In this document: positions 49,379-59,085 of the stretch, in pieces
How the letters are laid out: each line of letters begins with the position of its first letter
Numbering within the stretch: position 1 is the stretch's first letter
Assembly: GCA_964568925.1 (NCBI GenBank)
Contig: CAZMSJ010000003.1
Span: 1-64,000 of the forward strand
DNA: 64,000 nt
Reading direction: 5' to 3'
DNA from: CAYQUL01 sp964568925
Lineage (GTDB): Bacteria > Patescibacteriota > Microgenomatia > UBA8517
The notes under the pieces: model-generated
Told to the model about the DNA's origin: nothing
What the model saw: only the letters and a program-made list of their open reading frames with translations
The model's database searches: none
Program-made: the position numbers and the translations under genes

Positions 49379-51214
49379 ATGTCTATGGAAAGAACTACAT
49401 TATTTGAAGCAGCAGTTGTAGGAGGAGCAATCCTTCTCTCTTCTGCCCCAGAAGCTACTCCTCTCCGAGCGGCAGACTCATTACCCTCTGAAATTCCTGC
49501 TACAACCATTGTTACACCGCTTCCTGAAAGCTATCGTGACTTTACCCCAAGTATTAATTCTGCTGTAAACAGTCCAGAATTCCAAACTTCAGACCAAGAC
49601 CCAGGATTTATCCTCTTTAATACCTATGACCAGAATGACCCAACGGCACAAGACAGACTCATTGCAGATTTAGGTGTTCAAAAAACATGGATCATTACTC
49701 ATGGAATTCCAGCAGATGTTTTTGAACAGGGAATCATGAATCTTCCACTTGAATCACAAAAAACTAACTTTAACGTTCCAGTCAACCGTTTAGCAAAGGA
49801 CTTTGGTGATGCAAAGGAAGGTAGCTTGTTAATTCCATATACCAGTACATCAGGGGAGAGTAAACTTGCTATTTTTGCTGATCCAGATGGACTTGGAGAA
49901 GATACCAAAATTGACATGCTTGGACTTGTTCCAAATGAAGGATCAGTAATAACTGAACCAAAAGGACTCCCAGCACTCTTTAAGAGAGGTATCGATGGCC
50001 AGTACGTAGCCGTGAGTATATTTGCAGTTCCACAAGAGAGTGAAACAGGAAAAGAACTTGTTCCAACAGTGACAGGGACACCAGTGTATCAAGCTGAAGT
50101 TGCAACTGACAGCTTAAACCTTCGAGATGTACAAAACCCTACAACTGTCGTGAGACAGATTCCACGAAACTCAAAAATTATGGTTATTAGTGACAGAAAA
50201 ATAACTGTTCCAGGCAAAAACGCAATCTTCCGCCAAGTATTCACCCAAGGTGGAATAGGATTAGCTGCGGAGAACCTTCTTAACATCAGCCCAATCATGG
50301 GATCTGCTGAATACAATAATCCAGTGAATCTCTATGCATCTGTGATTACTTCTGCAGAGACCATCACAACAAATGAAGGTATCCGCGTACAAAGTTCAGA
50401 CATTATAGCTGAACAAATTTTGCCAGATGTACCGGTACGACCAATTGTTTTTGTACAAAGCACGGAAATGCAAAACCAACCTGACCAATTTAGAACGGGG
50501 AAAATGACGGTTAACAATGTACAAAACTTTTTACCTTTAAATGATGGTGAAAACCCGAAAAAGCCCAACTTTACGTTAGATGGTGTTGAGACAGTGCTCG
50601 ATTCAAATCAAGCAATTGCGATATCCGTCGAACAATCATTTATGCGCATTGCAAAAGCAAATGGTCTTATACCAAAAGACACTACTTTTGAAGATTTTAT
50701 GCGAAATTACCAGGACCTTCAAATACCAATCTTCGGAAAAGATGGTGTGACAAATTCTTTTCAAGTAAATGCTCCAATTATCTTTAGATTCAGAGGTTTT
50801 GAAAGCACTAAGCCTCAAAAAGGGTTAGTAAATACAAGTAATGGCAGCTTTGAAAGAAGCCTCGGACCTAATGGAGAGCTTATTGTCGATATGTATTACA
50901 CAAATGCGAAAAATAACACCCAATATATGAAATTTAATATTGAAGATACGCCAAATAGTGATGAGTGGTATTCAAATATGCTATTTGTGAACGCAATATT
51001 CTCCCTTGGAGATGGGGATTCATATGCAGATTTCATCTCTATGTTTGGCCATTATTATGAAGGATATAGTAATATTTCAACGGCACCTGACTTAACTGAA
51101 ATTTATAATCCTAACATTCAAGTGTATCCTAGCTTCCCATTAGGTGCGTGGGATTCGGACAGAAGCATGGAAGTGTATACCAACAAATACACACCTTTTT
51201 CCTTCAAGAGATAA
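49379..51214 (+). CDS. secreted protein with SH3b-like domain, 611 aa
   Basis: The start is ATG 49379 (or ATG 49385); a longer frame from TTG 49337 would run through the leader hairpin and is rejected. A signal peptide covers about residues 1-36 (hydrophobic AAVVGGAILL, cleavage near RAA|DS). Around residues 235-310 an SH3b-like domain opens TDSLNLRDVQNPTTVVRQIP. The remainder is beta-rich without recognised motifs and ends in Tyr/Asn-rich sequence. It may be exported to the surface and bind the wall. A second large surface protein follows 56 nt downstream. Confidence 0.75.
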   Translation: MSMERTTLFEAAVVGGAILLSSAPEATPLRAADSLPSEIPATTIVTPLPESYRDFTPSINSAVNSPEFQTSDQDPGFILFNTYDQNDPTAQDRLIADLGVQKTWIITHGIPADVFEQGIMNLPLESQKTNFNVPVNRLAKDFGDAKEGSLLIPYTSTSGESKLAIFADPDGLGEDTKIDMLGLVPNEGSVITEPKGLPALFKRGIDGQYVAVSIFAVPQESETGKELVPTVTGTPVYQAEVATDSLNLRDVQNPTTVVRQIPRNSKIMVISDRKITVPGKNAIFRQVFTQGGIGLAAENLLNISPIMGSAEYNNPVNLYASVITSAETITTNEGIRVQSSDIIAEQILPDVPVRPIVFVQSTEMQNQPDQFRTGKMTVNNVQNFLPLNDGENPKKPNFTLDGVETVLDSNQAIAISVEQSFMRIAKANGLIPKDTTFEDFMRNYQDLQIPIFGKDGVTNSFQVNAPIIFRFRGFESTKPQKGLVNTSNGSFERSLGPNGELIVDMYYTNAKNNTQYMKFNIEDTPNSDEWYSNMLFVNAIFSLGDGDSYADFISMFGHYYEGYSNISTAPDLTEIYNPNIQVYPSFPLGAWDSDRSMEVYTNKYTPFSFKR

Positions 51215-51270
51215 TTTTTAGTAACTACGATCTTTACAATCTCATCTCAAAAGATTAACTTAGTAGTAGT

Positions 51271-54200
51271 ATGATTCAAAATATTGGAAGAAAGCTACTT
51301 GTTGTGCTTTTTGCTTTTATCATCATTGGACTAATAATTTTTTTAAGGGTAAGAACTACTACCACTCCAACACAGTATTTCTCAACGAAGGATAATCAGA
51401 CCGTTGAAGTTGTAGGAACTACTTCAAATCATGTAATTGAACTTTCAAGTTCAGGTAACAGTCTTTTACAAGAGTTTCTTGATACTCAAGGATTTTGGAA
51501 AGAAGGGGCAATAAATTCACAAGTTTACTACGCACAATCGGGTCGTTTCCAAATAAAACACCTTCAAATAAACTTTGTAGATCAACCACAATCAAGTCTA
51601 CTTTTTAAAGGAATCGAGGATTTAGGTTCTGTTGGTATCCAAATCGAGCCAGAGACTTTCACGGTGACTATAAACGTATATGCAACACAATACCTCTTAA
51701 GTACGGTAAAAGAACCTGGTCGCAGCACCCAAATATCATCTATGATCCTAACTGGTATTTTTAGAACTATTCATCCTTTAGTAGGAGATTTGAAAAGTTC
51801 AAATGGCTTTGATATTGATACCTACATTCGTGATTTTGAAAAAGAGAACAAAACAATTGTTTCAGTTAAAAAGAAGACAGGTTTTTCATTCGTGAAATCG
51901 GTATATGCGGATGCTTGTAGTAATTACCACTACGACCTTGGTGCCGCACAAAGTGTGAAATCATGTACAGGAGGTGGAACTCCAGGAGCTTCATGCAATG
52001 TTGCTTCGGAATGTTCCGGCGGAACTTGTGACGCACGTTGGAAATGTGTTACGACAAACCCAGGGGGAGGAAATTGTGTAATGGTTAGTGGAGGTCCAGG
52101 ATTTCAAGCGTGTGCTCCAGGAAGTTTAGGAAACTGTGATAATGGCAATTGCCCTGCACAAGTAAGTACTGGAGGTGGAGCAACAAGAGTTTGTGGAAAT
52201 GGAATTTGTGAAAGTGGAGAAACTACTGCTTCATGCCCAGCTGACTGTACTTCAACGGGTGGAAGTAGTGGTGGAGGAGGAAACACCTGTTCTGGCGCCT
52301 GTTTTGGCGGGATAAATAACTGTGGGGAGGTGGGCAGACAGCTAGCATCAGGTTCTTGCTCAAACGGGGAATTGTGTTGTGGATTCGGTCCCCCTGTAGG
52401 CGTTCCGTGCCGCATCTGGGATCATGTACCAGTAGATGTTGCAGTGGGACAGACAGTAATGGTTGGTTTTACTGGATTTGTTTACGGCGACATTTGGACG
52501 ATGTCTACCGCAACTTTGACGAATCCTATTGTTGCAAATGTTTTTCCACTTTCTGAGAATCATTGTTGTAGCCCTATCTTTGGAGGAGCATCACAAAGGT
52601 TTTACATAACAGGATTAGTGCCAGGAAGTACCTGGATAACAAACAAATGGGATATCAGTTCACCAGGGTCATGTCAAAATTCATTTTTAGTGAATGTCAC
52701 AGCGAACACAGTTATTCCAACAATCACTTTAACCGCAAATGGCTCGTCTGGACAGGTTACAGTTAATTCAGGTAGTAATGTAACGCTTAACTGGAGAGCT
52801 ACAAATGTTGATAGCTGTACTGCATCAAATGACTGGTCTGGCGACAAGTTGGTTAACGGGACAGAAGTCCAAAACAATGTAACAACAAACAAACGATATA
52901 CATTGACTTGTATAGGAGCGACTGGAACTGTTACTGCATCTGTAAACGTCAACATAAACGGAGGACCGGCACTTCCATTAATTAACCTTAACATCAACAA
53001 TTCACCCGCACAAATTGTCTATGTACCACAAAGCCCTAATACATGGCCATATCTCTTTAACACTTGGTTTACTTGGACAACACAAAATGCAACGTCATGT
53101 GTTGGTGTTTCTCGACCACACAATTACCCATATCCACAACCAATTACATTAGGACCATGGCCAGGTTGGTATCTTTGGGATTGGACAAAGCCAATCAATC
53201 AGGCGTATTCGGCTGGAGCAGCAGTTGCGACATTAGCAACATCATTTTATGACCTCACATGTACTGGTCCAGGGGGAACATCCACTGATACGATTCAAGT
53301 AGTTCCAGGTGGGATACCTGATGTCGTTGGTGATTGCCAAGTACCTCAACCTCAAGATCCACCAACTTCTGTTTGTGCACCAAGTCCAACAACAAATGGA
53401 TCAATTACGTGGGAGTGGGCTCCTGTTGTTGGTGCCAACCAATATTCAGTTGTTATTCAAAACGTACCTGGATTTACGAATGTTCTTGGAACAGCAACAG
53501 GAGATAGACCAGCCGCATTTTTCAACTGCAATGCGACAACATGTAGATATACAACAAGTTTGCCAGCTGGCACATACCGAAGTTCAATCATTGCAAGTAA
53601 TACAGCCGACATTTGTTTGCCATCAAATGCAGGAACTTCAGCCCCATACACTCTTGACCTTTGTCCAGTTGCTGCATGGTGGCAAGGGGGAGCAGGGAAT
53701 ATCTTGTCTGAAGGGTTAATTACATCTCAAGTCCCATACAGTACATTAAACTTCATTGAAGATGGAACGAGTGGAATACCAGGTCTTGTATCAGGAACTG
53801 CTATTAACACAGGGAGTGGAGCAATTTCATCAACAGGATGGTCAACAAATAGTACCTTTGGCGGAACAATCCCAACGTACGATGACTTCTATGCACAAGT
53901 ACCAGCAGGTACAACCTTTATTGATCCTGGAGCAAACATTGCACCGGCAACACTGCAATCAGGAGGAACAGCTGATGCGGCTGGATACCATTGGTACCGA
54001 CATACTGGAGACGTAACAATTACTGGCGACGTTTTAATTCCATCTGCACGAAAAGATATCCTTTTTGTTGATGGGGGAGATGTAAACATTAATGGAAAAA
54101 TTCAGTTTGCAAATCGAGCTAATAGTTTCTTTATGGTGATTACCAAACCGACAGCAGGTGGACTTAAGGGTGACATTAAAGTTCGATCAACGGTAACAGC

Positions 54201-54447
54201 AGCTACAGGGACACCAGCACTTGAAGGAATGTTCTGTGGATCACACATGACAACTGGAGCAGGCAACACCCCACTCGTTGTTCGAGGTTCAGTTGTCCTA
54301 ACCGGAGGAATAACCCTTGAGCGTGACCTGGCTGGTGGAAACAACACGGAGGCTGCTGAAAAGTTTGTGCAAAGTCCAGAACTGATGTACAACTATCCAC
54401 CAGCATTAACATTCAAGAGACTCTCCTGGCAAGAAGTTGCACCGTAA
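51271..54447 (+). CDS. large cysteine-rich membrane-anchored surface protein, 1058 aa
   Basis: An N-terminal helix (about 8-26) anchors or exports the protein. Residues about 215-375 are Cys- and Gly-rich, including CGNGICESGETTASCPADC, a pattern common in secreted proteins of environmental bacteria. Ig-like/fibronectin-like beta domains follow (about 490-800), including TLTANGSSGQVTVNSGSNVTLNW. The C-terminal 250 residues contain beta-solenoid-like DVTITGDVLIP and DVNINGKIQF segments and end in SWQEVAP, a tail that recalls other large CPR surface proteins. It is probably an adhesin or surface-layer-like protein. No clear promoter was seen; it may be co-transcribed with the gene before it. 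Confidence 0.8.
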   Translation: MIQNIGRKLLVVLFAFIIIGLIIFLRVRTTTTPTQYFSTKDNQTVEVVGTTSNHVIELSSSGNSLLQEFLDTQGFWKEGAINSQVYYAQSGRFQIKHLQINFVDQPQSSLLFKGIEDLGSVGIQIEPETFTVTINVYATQYLLSTVKEPGRSTQISSMILTGIFRTIHPLVGDLKSSNGFDIDTYIRDFEKENKTIVSVKKKTGFSFVKSVYADACSNYHYDLGAAQSVKSCTGGGTPGASCNVASECSGGTCDARWKCVTTNPGGGNCVMVSGGPGFQACAPGSLGNCDNGNCPAQVSTGGGATRVCGNGICESGETTASCPADCTSTGGSSGGGGNTCSGACFGGINNCGEVGRQLASGSCSNGELCCGFGPPVGVPCRIWDHVPVDVAVGQTVMVGFTGFVYGDIWTMSTATLTNPIVANVFPLSENHCCSPIFGGASQRFYITGLVPGSTWITNKWDISSPGSCQNSFLVNVTANTVIPTITLTANGSSGQVTVNSGSNVTLNWRATNVDSCTASNDWSGDKLVNGTEVQNNVTTNKRYTLTCIGATGTVTASVNVNINGGPALPLINLNINNSPAQIVYVPQSPNTWPYLFNTWFTWTTQNATSCVGVSRPHNYPYPQPITLGPWPGWYLWDWTKPINQAYSAGAAVATLATSFYDLTCTGPGGTSTDTIQVVPGGIPDVVGDCQVPQPQDPPTSVCAPSPTTNGSITWEWAPVVGANQYSVVIQNVPGFTNVLGTATGDRPAAFFNCNATTCRYTTSLPAGTYRSSIIASNTADICLPSNAGTSAPYTLDLCPVAAWWQGGAGNILSEGLITSQVPYSTLNFIEDGTSGIPGLVSGTAINTGSGAISSTGWSTNSTFGGTIPTYDDFYAQVPAGTTFIDPGANIAPATLQSGGTADAAGYHWYRHTGDVTITGDVLIPSARKDILFVDGGDVNINGKIQFANRANSFFMVITKPTAGGLKGDIKVRSTVTAATGTPALEGMFCGSHMTTGAGNTPLVVRGSVVLTGGITLERDLAGGNNTEAAEKFVQSPELMYNYPPALTFKRLSWQEVAP

Positions 54448-54525
54448 AAAGATCCTCGTCAAAATTAATAGCGGCGACCGAAACAAGGAATATTAAAAAG
54501 AATTGCTTTTAGTCGTTTAACTCTG

Positions 54526-55191
54526 TTATACCTGTGGAGCTTCCAAGGGGTGGGCAACGGGGATATTGTATTCAATTCTATTTTCTGACACTTCTTCAAA
54601 TTGGGTAGCAGAAGCTATATCTTTGTTTTGAGTATGAAAGGTCTTTACTCCGTTATTTAAATAACTCCCTTCAAGATACTTCAAATAGACAACCAGCATA
54701 TGGCTATCAAAATGAGAGCCAAGGGGAAGGTATGGCCTGCCTTGAACAATTTCTGTCTCAATAGCTGAATGCAGGTTCCCAACGATGCAGAGGATAATGC
54801 TGTCGTTTGGCAAAAATTGACGAGCGGTGGTTACCATTTCAAACATTGCTCGATCTCGATAATCCCACTTTTTATCTAAACAATCGATAAAGAGAAGTTT
54901 TACTTTTTTGTTGTATATATCAAGAATGAGATCAAAATGGCCTTTTGAGAATCTGCCATCAAGGAGAAGCTGCTTCACGTCTTTATTTGCGATAAGAGAC
55001 ACAAAATCATTCTCTCGTAATGCTTTTTCAAAAACAGGAAGAAGTTCTCGAGGGTACTCAAATGCTACACAACTTATTTTTTTGTGAGGAGAAATAAGTG
55101 CAATAGTGTCTTTAATTGCTTTGACGTTTTCAACTACTCCATGAACTTCACCAATGATAACAGTATCTATTGATGAAAAGTTTTGTTTCAC
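54526..55191 (-). CDS. ChaN/EreA-like superfamily protein, 221 aa
   Basis: TVIIGEVHGVVENV near the N-terminus and IVGNLHSAIETE near residue 140 match the GE-x-H and GN-x-H motifs of the ChaN/EreA/TraB-type fold, where His and Glu residues form a metal or heme site. There is no signal peptide, so a cytoplasmic role is likely. Members include erythromycin esterases and heme-binding proteins; the substrate here is unknown. The start is GTG 55191, with TATAGT (55205-55200) ending 8 nt upstream. Confidence 0.75.
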   Translation of the reverse strand: MKQNFSSIDTVIIGEVHGVVENVKAIKDTIALISPHKKISCVAFEYPRELLPVFEKALRENDFVSLIANKDVKQLLLDGRFSKGHFDLILDIYNKKVKLLFIDCLDKKWDYRDRAMFEMVTTARQFLPNDSIILCIVGNLHSAIETEIVQGRPYLPLGSHFDSHMLVVYLKYLEGSYLNNGVKTFHTQNKDIASATQFEEVSENRIEYNIPVAHPLEAPQV

Positions 55192-55232
55192 AGTAGCTCA
55201 CTATAACACTAACGACATACCACCATTGAAGC

Positions 55233-55269
55233 AAAAAAAATCTCTGAAGGAAAGTAACTCCTTCAGAGA
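55233..55269 (-). terminator. intrinsic terminator of the gene at 55276
   Basis: On the minus strand an 11-bp stem TCTCTGAAGGA/TCCTTCAGAGA is followed by eight T. Confidence 0.93.
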
Positions 55270-55275
55270 AAAAAC

Positions 55276-55566
55276 TTACGGTGCTTTCTCGACAATTTCA
55301 ATTACAAGGATTTCACCCAAAATATCAATGTGAACGAGTCCATTGTAAAGTTCAAACTCTCTTGACCACTCGGCTGCAGTAATCTGCAATGGTGTTTCGG
55401 CATTAATCCAACATCGTCGTGGTGCAAATTTAGTACTTGGATAACTGTGAGACATACGAATTACACCTTTACCCGTATGTTGAATAGAGATATTGTACGC
55501 AATAAACAAGACTGAACCTGGGGGAAAGTCACGGCTTTTCCCTTGCCAAGTAAGTACTAAGGCCAT
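55276..55566 (-). CDS. hypothetical protein, 96 aa
   Basis: The start is ATG 55566 behind GGAGGTGA only a few bases upstream; an in-frame upstream ATG at 55581 lies before the Shine-Dalgarno site and is rejected. The product opens MALVLTWQGKSRDFPPG and looks like a small beta-rich cytoplasmic protein with two Trp-containing segments. The family is unknown. It has its own extended -10 promoter and a strong terminator, so it is an autonomous unit. Confidence 0.75.
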   Translation of the reverse strand: MALVLTWQGKSRDFPPGSVLFIAYNISIQHTGKGVIRMSHSYPSTKFAPRRCWINAETPLQITAAEWSREFELYNGLVHIDILGEILVIEIVEKAP

Positions 55567-55595
55567 TTTCACCTCCAGCAAAGAACTATAGTCAT

Positions 55596-55604
55596 ATTAT
55601 ACCA
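55596..55604 (-). promoter_or_regulatory. extended -10 promoter
   Basis: Minus-strand TGGTATAAT, a perfect -10 with TGn extension, about 30 nt upstream of the start codon at 55566. Confidence 0.75.
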
Positions 55605-55716
55605 TACACACGCCTCTTTTTGCACTTATAATGTATCTATTTGTAGTCAAAAGTGACAAACCTCACCCTAGATATGATTGAGTGTTTGAGGTATACTGAT
55701 CCCTGTCATTAGGTTT

Positions 55717-57663
55717 ATGCCAGAGAATTCATATTCAGCACAGCAGATTCAAGTTTTGGAAGGCTTGGAACCCGTACGAAAACGACCGGGAATGTATATC
55801 GGGTCGACAGATATGCGTGGACTTCATGAGTGTCTCCGAGAAATTATCGATAACTCAGTCGATGAATCATTTGCAGGTACCGCTAAAAATGTTTGGGTAC
55901 AAATTATTGATGATACTACCGCAATTGTGAGAGACAATGGACGTGGTATCCCAACAGATATGCATAGCTCAGGTGTCTCAGCTCTTGAATTAACAATGAC
56001 CAAGCTCCATGCTGGTGGAAAATTCGGTGGAGGAGCATACAAAATTTCAGGAGGTCTTCACGGTGTCGGTGCTTCAGTCGTTAACGCATTATCAACAAGC
56101 TTTGCAGTTATTGTGTTACGTGATGGAAAAGCATTCTTCCAGGAATATAACGAGGGAAAGCCAAAAGCGCCGGTTGCCGAAGTTGACCAAGCAAAGATTG
56201 ATGAAATTTGCCCAGCTGACTGGAACGTTAAAGTAGGCAAAAAGGGAGTAACTGGAACAATTACCCGCTTCTCAATTGATACCACCATTTTTAAAGAAGT
56301 AGCCTTTGATCGAAATCGTGTTAAAACACTCCTTCGAGATCGTGCATACCTCGTTGCAGGACTCTCATTCCACTTTAAAGACCAAAGAGTAGGGGACGAA
56401 ATGAACTATTACTTTGAAGGTGGAATTAAGACTATGGTTGAGCACACAAACCGAGATCGAGAACAAATCTCTCCAGTTATTTTCATGCGACGCACTGAAG
56501 ACCCTATTATTGCTGAAGTTGCACTCCAGTACACTGATACCTATACAGAAAACGTAAAAAGTTATGTCAACGGAATTAACACAGTTGACGGTGGAACACA
56601 TGTGACTGGTTTTAGAATTGCCCTTACCCGTGTTATTTCTGATTACGGAAAAAAGTCTGGCTACATTAAAGACGACAAGATGGCCTTAACCGGTGATGAC
56701 TTGAAAGAAGGTTTATCGGCAATCGTCTACATCAAGATGCCATCTGACACCGTACAATTTGAGTCACAAACAAAAGCAAAGTTAAATAACGCTGAGATAC
56801 AAGGATTTGTACAGTCAGCGGTCAAAGAAGGTCTTGATACCTATCTTGAAGAGCACCCTGCTGAAGCAAAGAAAATTTTAGACAAGGTACTCTTGGCTGC
56901 CAGAGCACGTCTTGCTGCACGAGCTGCAAAGGAAGCAGTACTTCGAAAAGGTGCACTTGATGGAATGGGACTTCCAGGAAAGCTTGCTGATTGCCAATTT
57001 ACTGACCCAGCTGAATGTGAACTCTACATTGTTGAAGGAGACTCCGCAGGTGGATCAGCAAAACAAGGTCGTGACCGAAAGTTCCAAGCGATCTTGCCAC
57101 TCTTTGGAAAGGTATTAAACACTGAACGAGCTCGAGTTGACGAAGTCGTAAAGTCTGACAAATTTAAAGATTTAATTATCTCTGTTGGAACGGGTATCTC
57201 TGACCAATTTGACCTTTCAAAATTAAAGTATCACCGAATCATTATCATGGCTGATGCTGATATCGATGGAAGTCACATTAAGTGTTTGTATATTACCTTC
57301 TTCTTTAGACATCTCCCTGAAATTGTGAAGGCGGGACACTTATACATTGCAGTACCACCACTCTATAAAGTGAAAGTTGGAAAAGAAGAGAAGTACTTCT
57401 ACACAGATGAGGAGAAAGATGGATTTGTTCAGTCGCTTGGAGTTAAAAAGTTTGTAGTACAACGATACAAAGGTTTGGGAGAAATGAACGCACAAGAGTT
57501 GTGGGACACCACCATGAGTCCAGCTTCTCGAATGCTCAAGCAAATTAACATTGCGGATGCAGAAGCGGCAGACCATATGTTTACCATGCTCATGGGAGAA
57601 GAAGTTGCACCACGCAAGAAGTTTATTCAAACACACGCTCTCTCCGCTGACCTCGACGTCTAA
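55717..57663 (+). CDS. gyrB: DNA gyrase subunit B, 648 aa
   Basis: This is the ATPase subunit of gyrase. The GHKL domain shows EIIDNSVDESFAG and DNGRGIP, then HGVGASVVNALS. The TOPRIM domain has EGDSAGGSAKQGRDRKFQAILPL and DADIDGSHI. The C-terminal VQRYKGLGEMNAQELWDTTM motif is present. The length matches the short gyrB form without a C-terminal insertion. TATACT (55692-55697) gives a leader of about 13 nt. gyrA is not adjacent. Confidence 0.97.
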   Translation: MPENSYSAQQIQVLEGLEPVRKRPGMYIGSTDMRGLHECLREIIDNSVDESFAGTAKNVWVQIIDDTTAIVRDNGRGIPTDMHSSGVSALELTMTKLHAGGKFGGGAYKISGGLHGVGASVVNALSTSFAVIVLRDGKAFFQEYNEGKPKAPVAEVDQAKIDEICPADWNVKVGKKGVTGTITRFSIDTTIFKEVAFDRNRVKTLLRDRAYLVAGLSFHFKDQRVGDEMNYYFEGGIKTMVEHTNRDREQISPVIFMRRTEDPIIAEVALQYTDTYTENVKSYVNGINTVDGGTHVTGFRIALTRVISDYGKKSGYIKDDKMALTGDDLKEGLSAIVYIKMPSDTVQFESQTKAKLNNAEIQGFVQSAVKEGLDTYLEEHPAEAKKILDKVLLAARARLAARAAKEAVLRKGALDGMGLPGKLADCQFTDPAECELYIVEGDSAGGSAKQGRDRKFQAILPLFGKVLNTERARVDEVVKSDKFKDLIISVGTGISDQFDLSKLKYHRIIIMADADIDGSHIKCLYITFFFRHLPEIVKAGHLYIAVPPLYKVKVGKEEKYFYTDEEKDGFVQSLGVKKFVVQRYKGLGEMNAQELWDTTMSPASRMLKQINIADAEAADHMFTMLMGEEVAPRKKFIQTHALSADLDV

Positions 57664-57681
57664 CAAAACACCCCATAGAAA

Positions 57682-57710
57682 TTGACGTTTAAGCTCAAGA
57701 ATGCTATTAT
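57682..57710 (+). promoter_or_regulatory. sigma70-type promoter
   Basis: TTGACG (57682-57687), a 17-nt spacer and TATTAT (57705-57710). The leader that follows contains TTTCGT/AACGAAA, a small hairpin before the Shine-Dalgarno site. Confidence 0.75.
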
Positions 57711-57768
57711 ACTGAGCCAAACAAATAACCTGGATCAATTTTCGTGAAAAACGAAAGGGAGAATTAAC

Positions 57769-58134
57769 GTGGCAGGAAATGGGCAATTCGAAGCTACCGC
57801 GGTTAGTGCCGCAAACGTCGCCATGTCCGCAGCCTATGGAGTAACGGAGTACGCAGCTGGTACGTGGCAAAGAGGTGACCCCGTGCTCGTAGCCCAAATA
57901 AATGTTGATGTACAAACTAAAACATATAATGTTTGGTATGACGTCAACCATGATCCCCAAAAAGGTCGTATGGTGAGCGTTAAGCTCAAACAGCACCACA
58001 CAGGAGCTTTGTATGCCGATGTCATTGTGTGTTACCAGGGAGCAAATAAAATTTTTGCTGGTAGCCTTTCCGTTGACGGACAGATACAAAGCTGGCAGTT
58101 TGATATTAAAGCAAGAGACATCTATAACAAGTAG
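57769..58134 (+). CDS. hypothetical protein, 121 aa
   Basis: The start is GTG 57769 with AAGGGAG about 9 nt upstream. The product begins with an Ala/Val-rich helix (FEATAVSAANVAMSAAYG) without a signal peptide and continues as a beta-rich domain (NVWYDVNHDPQKGRMVSVKLKQHH). The family is unknown. The gene has a dedicated promoter and a terminator immediately after the stop. Confidence 0.7.
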   Translation: MAGNGQFEATAVSAANVAMSAAYGVTEYAAGTWQRGDPVLVAQINVDVQTKTYNVWYDVNHDPQKGRMVSVKLKQHHTGALYADVIVCYQGANKIFAGSLSVDGQIQSWQFDIKARDIYNK

Positions 58135-58140
58135 ATTTCT

Positions 58141-58165
58141 GGGCGCACTCGGTGCGCCCTTTGTT
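58141..58165 (+). terminator. intrinsic terminator
   Basis: An 8-bp stem GGGCGCAC/GTGCGCCC with loop TCG is followed by TTTGTT. Confidence 0.78.
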
Positions 58166-58182
58166 ATGCCTGAAAAACAACG

Positions 58183-58986
58183 TTACTTCTCAACAGCAAA
58201 GAACCCAGTCGAGCGGAATGATTGGATCTCCTGATCAGTAAAACCAAAATCTTGTTTCCAGGTCTCTTCAAAATAAGGCAATAGCTTTGAATCACGATAC
58301 AGAACCTTCATGCCAAGCAATGTAAAAATTTGCTCATACTGATCAAAGGTAACTGGCACGTAATTTTCGTGTCCCTCACGATCCCAATTATCAGTGTACT
58401 TATACTTTAAGAGAAAATGGTTAATGGTATAGATATCGTTTAACTTCCCGAAATGTGTTTCAAAATCAGAAATAAGAGTGGCAAGCTCTTTCTTTGCCTG
58501 TATTTTTAGAAGGACTGTTTTCATACCAAAATCAGTTTTTTGTTTGTAGCCAGAGAAAATCATATCTCGTATTACAATTCTTCCATGCTTTTTTAGGAGC
58601 TCATGAGCATCTGCAAGTGCCTTAACAACAGAGGTGAGCCCTTCACCGTAGCTAGCAAATTCATGTAACACTGAACAGAAGGTAACTGCATCAAACTTTT
58701 GCTCTCGAGCAAGGAGATTGCGAAGATAAATGGTTTCAAACGTTACGTTGTGGAGTCCAGCAGAGAGGTCACGGGCTCGAGAAATAAACTCAGGGTTTAT
58801 ATCAATGCCATGAAAGTGTGTTTCAGGAAACATCCTGGCCATTTCAATGGTTACCGCTCCATCAGCGCATCCAACATCAAGCACCTCAAGTGGTTTCTCT
58901 GGTAAATAATGAACAATTTTTAGCTTCTCAGCTAACGGTTTACTCATGCGAGCAAGATATACTTCTGGGTTAACGATCTGATGCAT
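58183..58986 (-). CDS. class I SAM-dependent methyltransferase, 267 aa
   Basis: Motif I is VLDVGCADGAVTIEMA (about 34-49) and motif II is FHGIDINPEFISRARDL (about 57-73). FDAVTFCSVLHEF (about 97-109) and HGRIVIRDMIF (about 135) complete the Rossmann methyltransferase fold. The substrate is not deducible. Minus-strand TACAAA (58997-58992) ends 5 nt before the ATG, so the message may be leaderless. It is divergent from the pyrophosphatase gene. Confidence 0.9.
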   Translation of the reverse strand: MHQIVNPEVYLARMSKPLAEKLKIVHYLPEKPLEVLDVGCADGAVTIEMARMFPETHFHGIDINPEFISRARDLSAGLHNVTFETIYLRNLLAREQKFDAVTFCSVLHEFASYGEGLTSVVKALADAHELLKKHGRIVIRDMIFSGYKQKTDFGMKTVLLKIQAKKELATLISDFETHFGKLNDIYTINHFLLKYKYTDNWDREGHENYVPVTFDQYEQIFTLLGMKVLYRDSKLLPYFEETWKQDFGFTDQEIQSFRSTGFFAVEK

Positions 58987-59047
58987 AGATATTTGTAACC
59001 TTCAGTATATAACGGAAGGGGAGGAACAAACCAGATAGTTTTGTGAC

Positions 59048-59076
59048 TTGAAAACGACCACTTTCCACGCCATAAT
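59048..59076 (+). promoter_or_regulatory. promoter of the pyrophosphatase gene
   Basis: TTGAAA (59048-59053), a 17-nt spacer and CATAAT (59071-59076) end 9 nt before ATG 59086. Confidence 0.65.
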
Positions 59077-59085
59077 AGCCTCACT

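Noticed and set aside
57340..58089. 249-codon minus-strand frame over the gyrB 3' end and the next gene
   Set aside because: It is antisense to conserved gyrB motifs and crosses a promoter region; a chance open frame.
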